64,000 nucleotides of DNA from Hawksworthiomyces lignivorus. Taxonomy: Eukaryota > Ascomycota > Sordariomycetes > Ophiostomatales > Ophiostomataceae. Shown here in pieces: positions 56,531 through 64,000 of this stretch. The notes under the pieces were generated by a model. That model was given only the letters and a program-made list of their open reading frames with translations, was not told the origin of the DNA and did not search any database. Positions within the stretch are counted from its first letter, which is position 1. Each line of letters begins with the position of its first letter. The translations under genes were made by a program, and so were the position numbers. The DNA lies in the NCBI GenBank assembly GCA_002917075.1, contig NTMA01000041.1, positions 124,001 to 188,000 of the forward strand, given 5' to 3'.

Positions 56531-58323
56531 ACGACAAGAGATAAGAAAAGAGAGCTCAGAGCTCTCTCTCTGTCTCACTTCTCATCGGACAGCAGGGCTG
56601 TCATGTCTATCTTGTCAGACGCAGAGCGTCCTGCACAGCACCCTTCTCCTGTACACTGCACGCTGCAAGCTGCATCAAAGACCCAAGAGAGCCGGGGATG
56701 CAGTGGGCAGCTGCCGTGACGAGAGCTCCGCTCTCGTCTCTGCCCTCCGCAGGCGACTCTGGACAACGCAGCAGCGCAACTCGCGATCTGCTGTCGAATG
56801 ACCATTTTCCCTTTTTGTGAACTTTGAAGAACAGGTTTCGAGCTTCCTTTCCCGCTTTCGGACCAAGGAAACCCGAAAGGCAGACAAAGTCGGTGAGGAG
56901 AACGGAGAGGGCGATCTCGAGGGGTCGCAGAGGGAAGAAGAAGAGAGAGGGTGTGGCTTCCCGGCAAGGTGGCCAGCTTGGCCCTGGCCCTGGCCAACCG
57001 GCCTGCAAGGCGTCAAAGGTGCGACTAAAACAACAACAAGGAAAGGGAAAAAAAAAATCAAAACAAAAAGCAGACTCAGGTTGCAGAAGAGAAAAACGGG
57101 TCGGGACCAAGGTGGTCTTGCTAACGCATCCCTGCTGGGTCCCTATGTTCTGGACCAAGGTGAAGGGACCAAGATACAAATTTGTTTGCTTTTGACACCG
57201 CAGGGAAAACCTTGTTCCATTGTCAGCAGTTATTTCGTAGGATGTATTTATCACACAGGCCTTTTTGCAGCCCATGAAAATTTCTCATTTGCGAAACTGC
57301 TACTCTAGTCGCGCTCGAGAGTCAAAATCGGGCAAGCTTGATATCTCTACAGCCACGGCTGAACAAAGAACAAAAAGAAGAGAGGGCTAGAATCCCCCAC
57401 CGCTCCTAGGCCATTAATGACAGAGCGCTGTTGCAGTGCGCCACAACGTCGTAGCCAGTAAAACATAACCAGGGTGTAGCGGTTATACTGCCGGTGCGTA
57501 CAATGCGGACTGCTGTACGTGTATCTCGTGCCAGAAGACGGGCAAATGGGTGACCTTTTCCTGCAATACGACAGCACTATTCTTAGGCCGGCCGCGCGGT
57601 TGTGTGTGGCCGTCAGCACGGGAGCAATGCGTTAAACAACAAAGAACATGTGTACATAGGGCTTACAGGGGTTGCTGGCCAGGGAGCATTGGAGAGAGCC
57701 AGTGCAAAAATACTCAGTAGGGTGAAGTTTACAGCATGCAGACGCGAAAATTAACGCCAAAACAGCAGAGGCAAAGCTAGAACAGAGGGTGGGTAAGAAC
57801 TTTCCTCCCACTACGGAGCCGTGAGCACCTACGACGTACTCGTACATGATGTATGGCTACCCAATCGGGAAGCGGACCGTTGTATTTTTTCACTCTCCAA
57901 TATTATTTTTGGTTCATTTTGTCACGGTGTGAACGGACACGATCGCGTTTGTGTTGGATACACACACCTTCCACACGCAGACATCCACTTTTCCTACCTC
58001 AGATTGGACAGCAACGCAGGACAAGACCGAGCCATGAGCAAATCAAAAGAAAATGAGCGAATGAGAGAAGCAGACCAGGTGTGGTTCTTAGGGCATCAGA
58101 GCATGAGAAGGCTTTTTTTTTTACTCCGACCGACAATCCAATGACGATGCGCGAGGAGGAGGATGATGATGAAAAGATGGGTAAAGCAAAGAGAATTCAA
58201 AGATAAAATAGTAGCGAAATTATCGAAAAAAGCAAAAAAATAAAATAAAAATAAAAACAAAAAATAAATTCTTTGCCGTTCCTCCCGCTACACTCGTAAT
58301 CTTTGAGTCATAATACTATTCGT

Positions 58324-58392
58324 TTACAGCGAAAAGGAGATCGAGACCGGGTCCAATTCTTGCGAGACATCCTCCTTCTTCTTGTTGAACTT
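58324..58392 (-). other. Isolated terminal-exon-like segment
   Basis: Minus-strand segment preceded by a pyrimidine-rich acceptor (TTTTTCCTTTTGTGTCGCCAG) reading KFNKKKEDVSQELDPVSISF and ending SL-stop; 23 codons including the stop with typical fungal codon choice amid AT-rich flanks. No matching upstream exon found, and the plus strand is also open here, so it may be chance. Confidence 0.2.
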
Positions 58393-61300
58393 CTGGCGAC
58401 ACAAAAGGAAAAACCTTATCTTCGAGAATAGGGGGAATTGGAAGGATGAAGCATCAAAAGTAAGAAAAGGAAACTGGTTGGAGTAAAAGCCTCTTTTTAC
58501 ATCTACTTTGTTGTGACAGGGGTGGACGGGAAGTGGCAAAAAAATCTTCACGGCGAGCCAAAAAAATAATAATTTTGAATCATTAAAAAAAGGAGGCACA
58601 AAATTGAAAGAAAATTTTTTTTTGTGTGAGCCAGACAAAGCATGGGTGTTCGGTTGAATACCAACAAACCTTGTGTGGCCCTTGTTTGTTAAAAGTAGGA
58701 GGCATAAAACCCCTGTGAAAATACGAGCAGGCTGCCAAATGTTGGCCGTTTCTCCTCCATCGTTGCTTCTACCTATTTCTTTGTTTTTTGTTTTGTTTTT
58801 GAGGTTGATACCGCAACGTATTTTTTATTCAAACTCGTAGAGACATCCGCTTTTCTCTACATTTTAGTCCTATAGTTTCTAGAATGAAGGGAGAGCAGTA
58901 TTAAAAAAAAGGAAACCGAATCGTGAAAGAATTAGTCCTGTCAAAAGAACTTTTTTTGTCCCCTACCGTTGCAAATCAAAAATAAAATATTACCTTTTTT
59001 TCATTTGAAAGGCAACAAGAGCAAAAAGGCTTGGTCGGACCCGCTTCTTCCATTCCTTTTCTTTTTCTTTTCTCCACTATGGGCACTAAACTAGGGGGTA
59101 CACGAGAAGTTGGATTGGGAGGGAAGCAGAAAAGGGGAGCTAGGATGGTGCCAAACAATCTTTTTATTTCATTGGAACGCTATATGAAAAGAGGTACTTC
59201 CTGGAATCTTTTTTGTTTACTACTTCAAAGTTACACCCCCCCCTTCCGGTTCACCGTGTCCTACCCGTTGATGCGATGCTTTTTTACCCACTCTCACAGG
59301 CGTGTGCGTATTTCTTGTCCCCCTCTCTCCGCCGTGAGCGTCTACATGTAAAAATATCCAGTCTGCCTATATTTTTACCAAGGCAATGCAAATCATTCAC
59401 ACCGAAAGTTTACCGACACCTTCACATGTGCCTTTTGGAGCGAGGTATCCAAAACGGACGTGCAAACGGTCGCGTGTGTATGTGTAGAATTAGCGGGCCG
59501 TGCTAGCACTCTGCTACTTGAATATGTTGAATTAGTGAACGAAATTACGGAGTACGGATGAGGCCTTCCCAGTCGTCGCCAGAAAACTGCTCCCCAGAAG
59601 GAAACTAGGGAGCGCGGAAGACGGGACGAGACCGCACAAAGAAAAAGACAGCCGGTCTAGAAAATAGCTCGAAGAATACCCAGTGGTGCGGCCATTAGCT
59701 TGTATAAGCCTACGTCGCAGAGGTTGGCCCCTTGCTTTGCGCTGGATGACTCCGTCGGTATATCTCTGCCTCTCTGCCGCTCGTATCGAGTTTTGGTGCT
59801 CGCTGGCAGACCGTTTGTAGCACACGACGGGAATGGAAGAGAAAAAAGTTTATAACGACGGGCAGGCGGGCTCAAACGAAAATGCTTCTCCCCGTTAAGT
59901 TACCAATGCAACGACTGGCCGCGGACTCGAAGGAATTCCTTAACTCCTTTGCTCCTCCATTCCTATATTCCTTAATTCCGCTCGTCGCGCAGCACTCTGC
60001 TTATTGCTAGTAATTCCGTGTAAGACGGGATGCCGGTCAGACAATTGACGCCGCGCGCCCGCCGCGATGACAATATGATGTTTGAATAGAAAACGGAGTT
60101 TACAAACCCCGTGAAGTGCGCAAGAGTGCCAGCTGCGTAAATGCCGTTGTGGTTTTCTGCAAGATATATGAAAGTTTCATTTTGGATGTGCACACACATG
60201 CGTCCCCAGAGAGCAAACAAGAATATATGCAATGTGTACGATGTGGTGGTCCGCAGGCGGCAGCTAAGCCAAAAACAAAGAGATTGGAAAACGGTACAAC
60301 CCGCTGTTCCTCTCCTCCTATTTCAGTCCCGTCTTGGTGCATACACTTCTGTGTTACACCTCCACAAAAACATCCGTAGGTTAAAAAAAAACATGCCGTT
60401 TCACTGTGCATTAGCGGGGGGCTAGAATGTTATAAAGAGGCTGAAAATAAGGGGAAAGGGGCTTGCTGATCATCCGTCATTCCAGCTGAGGCCACAGCTG
60501 TGTGTGGTACATAAGTTCTCAGGTGTTTAGGTCAATTTGTTCGTCCATCACATCTCGGTTCTACTTCTGCGGTTATACATTTCTTCTCTTTTTTGGAAAG
60601 TTTCTGTCTTTTGTGTAATGCTAAGCGTCTGTAAGTGTTGCACATGTGTGCTCTGAGCTGAGCAATCAGTGTAAGTCAATATACAACTTGAGCAACCTTG
60701 AAACCTCTCGTTAGCCTGACGAAAGTTAGCTGTCCGTCTGTACTCTACTGTATATTACAAGATGCTGCCTTCTAGCCGTAGTGTATTTTAGTCACCATGG
60801 TCTCGACCAGTCTTGAGCGACGGTCCCAAATGAGAGCACAGTCCTTGTCCATTACACCTTTTCTGCCTCATTAAGAGCGCATCTTCGAGCTTCCTCTTTG
60901 TGATGTGACTCTTATGTTCTCGGAGAGTTCATCCGCCAAGGGCTAAGGAACGGAAGAAATTACTAGGCAAGGAAAAGTCCGGCCAGGAGTCATCCATGGA
61001 ACGGGGCTATTCGGTTGAGGCAGAGCAAACAGAAAAGACATTGTACTCGTACGTGAGATCTTATTTGCTTTCTCTGCTCTTTCCATCCCTTCCTGTGCGT
61101 GGCTTTTTTTTTTTTTTACTTCATAGTTTTAATTGCCCACCCTTTCCGCCGTTGCAACACTTCGGTTGGACAAAAGATAGATTAATCAACCGAAAAGCCA
61201 CGGCTGCCTTCTCCTATATTACAGGTACCTCTTTTCCCTCGCCCTTTTGTTATACCCCGTGTCCGGTTGTAGCAGACGCAAGGTAAGTGTACTGCACCGC

Positions 61301-64000
61301 GAGACATTTGGGAGAGCACAAAGGAAATGTAGCGAGAGGGAAATAAGAAACTAAAGGAACGGGACCGCTTCCTATAACGTATAGTGCTGTCTCGGACGTG
61401 AGAGGCCGGATAGTTCAAAAAAGAAGGAGGATAGAAATGAAAATGGAAGAGCAGGATGGCTATTGGATTTTCTGGAGCTCAGGTAGTGATGTGACAGGAC
61501 GATCAGTATCAAGCTTAGGCGTATGACAGTGAGGCAGAGAGCAGAGGCTGAAATCGCATGCTATCTTTCAAACACCACAGGCCACTGGTAAACCTGGTAA
61601 ATTTACAAAAGAGGCACAGCTCATGCGAGTCACATTTGCATAAGACGACCATTCGGTATACAAAGTACGCTGTCTGCCAATCTAGCAGCCAAAAAATCAA
61701 TACACGTAAACTACGGGGTACTCTGTTCACGTATTGCCGCCGAGGATGAGTACGATACATATTTCGAAATGAGGAAAATGGCTCATAGGGGAAAAGATTG
61801 GTTTTTGTTTGTTTTTGTTTGTGCTTTTTGAACGTATAACGGCTCCGACCTTCTTGATGGTGCTGGAAACCTTCCTATTCGCTGCCAGTCTTGCCTCGTT
61901 CAATAGTGTTCGGCGTAGCTGGCACCATAGCATGTACTCGACGCGTTAACCATGAATAAGCATGCATCTGAAATGAAAAATCGCGTTTGTCTACCAGCTC
62001 TTTTCAGTACATAGTACTGTAGGTGAGCGTGAGTCTGTGTGGCGTGAACGTGCGCACGGGTCCTCAACAGTGTTTGATGCGCCGCCTCCGTTTGTATTCT
62101 TACGCTGGAGGTCGTTGGCTCTACGGTGCTTCTAGAACAGCAAGAAAACGCAATTGCACGTTTGTTCTCCTAAGAGCGTTACGTCTCATAGAGGAGGTCC
62201 GGGAGTTTTGAGCGCACATGAGTGCGGAACGGGCTTGGTAGGTAATGGATGCATACCCTGGTCGACTTCGTCACAAGGAGAGAATCGCTGTGATGGCCAA
62301 GGTCCAGGCCGTTTTCAGAACCATTGTTAATTAGAAGAAGAGGGCAGGAGCAATATTAGCAGGCAGCCAACTTGACTTCCCGCAGACGGGTTGCTCATCG
62401 TCGTCTTGCTGTCATTCCCTCACTGTCGTGCCCTCTATCTTGTCGTGTGCCTCATATGTGCCTTGGCCTTCCCCTTCTCCGGGTAAAGTTGGTAAATTGA
62501 AAAACGGCTGGCCAGAGAGAAAGAGAACGAAGCTCGGCAGCGAAAGATGGGACGAGATCGACTTGCAGGTCTCTACCCCAGATACCCATGCACCCAAAAA
62601 GTGACCCTTTTTCCCAGAGCGGGACGGGGCACTAAAAAGGTTACTACTTGCTCCGTACTGGCCGTCCAGTCTCTTTTTGTGTTTAATTCTGTTAGTGGGC
62701 TGCAGGTAGCATTAGTGCCCTTTCCGCTCCGCTTTTTTCGTGCATATTGTGGTTGAACGCCTCTACTAAAGTTCGCGAACCAGCCATGTTTTTCTTGGTG
62801 CGCTGCTGTGGCCTTGCACTGTTCACCTCGTGGACGATCCCCTGGTCGTGCATCACGAAAACAGGACGCCATACCCCAAAAGCGACAATGCATGGCGGAT
62901 ATGACGAAGACGCCGCTGGAACTGGGTCCTTTCAACAGCCGGAGTCCTGCAAAGAAAAACCCCTCCACGCTTTCTTCCTTCTTTGGGCAATGTGACCAAG
63001 ATCTCTCTGCTTCTGAGGGGGGCTAGAGAAAGAAGAAAAGAGCGCATCCATATCAAGGACATGTTCTGCCGGGTGCAGGTTGGCGGCCTGCGCGATACAA
63101 GTGATACTTGTTGGATTTATGCTCCGCTCTCTATTTCCGTATGAAGCTGGTCACAGTCACAGGCTGAACCCCTCACTTCCGAATATTGACCATCGGTCCG
63201 CAGACGTTTGCACTCTTACCACCCAACAGAAATGCGTCATGTGCGCGGGCCTTCGCAGGCACACTCGGTAATGGATAACGGAAGGGGTAAAGGAGAAAGA
63301 AAAAGGAAGTCGACCGGGTCATACCATATGAAAAAAGGAATAGGAAAAAGAAACGAGGAAGCGAAGAAGAAAAGAGTCTTGGAACATGCGTGGCTGGTTA
63401 AGGTGGTGTGCGGGAAGTGTTCGCAAATCACGAAGACGGAAGATACGGAGAGGGAGGCGAGAAAGCAGATGGTATCGCCATATGGGAACGAAACAGGCAC
63501 TGGGTGTCACTATCGCTGCTGCGCTTTCCCCTCTCAAGCTTCTTCATGCGGAGCAGGCCTAGAAGGGGAAGGAGCAAACGGATTGTCGGCTTCGGCGCAG
63601 CAGTCGTACCTCTCCGCCGGCAGCCTACGTGCAGTTACATATGTACGCAGTACGGCGTTACGCGACAGCGCCAAAGTAAAGTGTGGCAAACTACGGAGTA
63701 TAGCAGAGAGTCTTCTAACAGAGACAGCGGCGACGTCAGCGTTGCCGCAGCCTCGGCGCACGAAGCAGTGCGTTGCGCCGAGCTAGCATTACCCCATAGC
63801 CAACATACTCGTACATATGTATTATAATACGGTCCAGTCATTGCTGGATGCTTATTAACGAAGCTAGAAATAAGCATACGTCGCTTTCGCTTTGCTTCAC
63901 ATCGCATCAACGTCTCGTTGCATCGCAATAACTTACTCACAGGCAGCAAGAAGGCAATCTGCATGCAACCTCGCGCTTGCTATTTCTTCGCCTTCGGCTT

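Larger units (their letters stand above)
52559..64000. other. Long gene-free region to the end of the window
   Basis: About 11.4 kb. I read both strands and found no chain of exons that gives a recognisable protein. Many short frames exist but lack codon bias. The region holds pyrimidine- and A-rich tracts, a 10-bp tandem repeat at 56491-56530, two TACGGAGTA words (59546, 63692) and an isolated exon-like segment at 58324-58392. A GA-rich segment around 56870-57080 is purine-biased. Plausible explanations: a very long regulatory region or UTR of a gene just beyond 64000, non-coding RNA, or fast-evolving genes I cannot see. Confidence 0.4.

Noticed and set aside
56607..57275. 222-codon minus-strand frame in the right-hand desert
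   Set aside because: Overlaps long frames in other registers of a purine-biased stretch; translation is Ser/Pro/Phe-rich without domains.

Overview
The window looks like a piece of nuclear chromosome from a filamentous ascomycete (Pezizomycotina, probably a sordariomycete). Genes are monocistronic and lie on both strands. Their introns are mostly 55-110 bases with GT...AG ends and CTAAC/CTGAC-like branch points. Conserved coding exons are GC-rich at third positions, while spacers are AT-richer with homopolymer tracts. Several products have Pezizomycotina-type architectures: a DUF3425 bZIP, a cutinase-factor-like Zn2Cys6 regulator, a Cys-rich DUF7871-type protein and a Vip1-type RRM protein. 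I saw no rRNA, tRNA, CRISPR array or intact transposon. Gene models were built by hand from reading frame, splice signals and family resemblance.

Left part (1-33.7 kb), housekeeping genes: cytosolic malate dehydrogenase (+), TRAPP subunit Trs33 (-), a Siz/PIAS SUMO ligase (-), a small DUF2423 protein (+), a methyltransferase-like membrane protein (+), ATP-type PEP carboxykinase (-), centrin Cdc31 (-), ribosome-biogenesis protein Bud22 (+), Vip1 (-), a 71-residue protein (-), a low-complexity coiled-coil protein (+), a Cys-rich metallothionein-like protein (-), an uncharacterised protein (-) and a METTL21-type lysine methyltransferase (-). Malate dehydrogenase and PEP carboxykinase are successive gluconeogenic steps about 10 kb apart. 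A 4.5 kb gene-free stretch lies upstream of PEP carboxykinase, whose last intron is unusually long (671 bases).

Middle part (34.2-51.0 kb), accessory and the most interesting region: bZIP/DUF3425 regulator (+), sugar-porter MFS transporter (+), SDR resembling the 3-hydroxyacyl-CoA dehydrogenase part of peroxisomal MFE-2 (+), acyl-CoA/4-coumarate-CoA ligase ending in the peroxisomal signal SKL (+), Baeyer-Villiger-type flavin monooxygenase (-), and a Zn2Cys6 regulator (+) divergent from the monooxygenase. Two regulators, one transporter and three oxidative/CoA enzymes side by side suggest an uncharacterised catabolic gene cluster. My inference is import, Baeyer-Villiger cleavage of a ketone to an ester or lactone, CoA activation in the peroxisome and beta-oxidation-like processing.

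Right part (51.0-64.0 kb): one CMP/dCMP-deaminase-fold protein (+), then about 11.4 kb in which I can support no complete gene. It holds simple repeats, copies of a TACGGAGTA word, one isolated exon-like segment and one weak small ORF. It may be a long regulatory/UTR region of a gene beyond the window.
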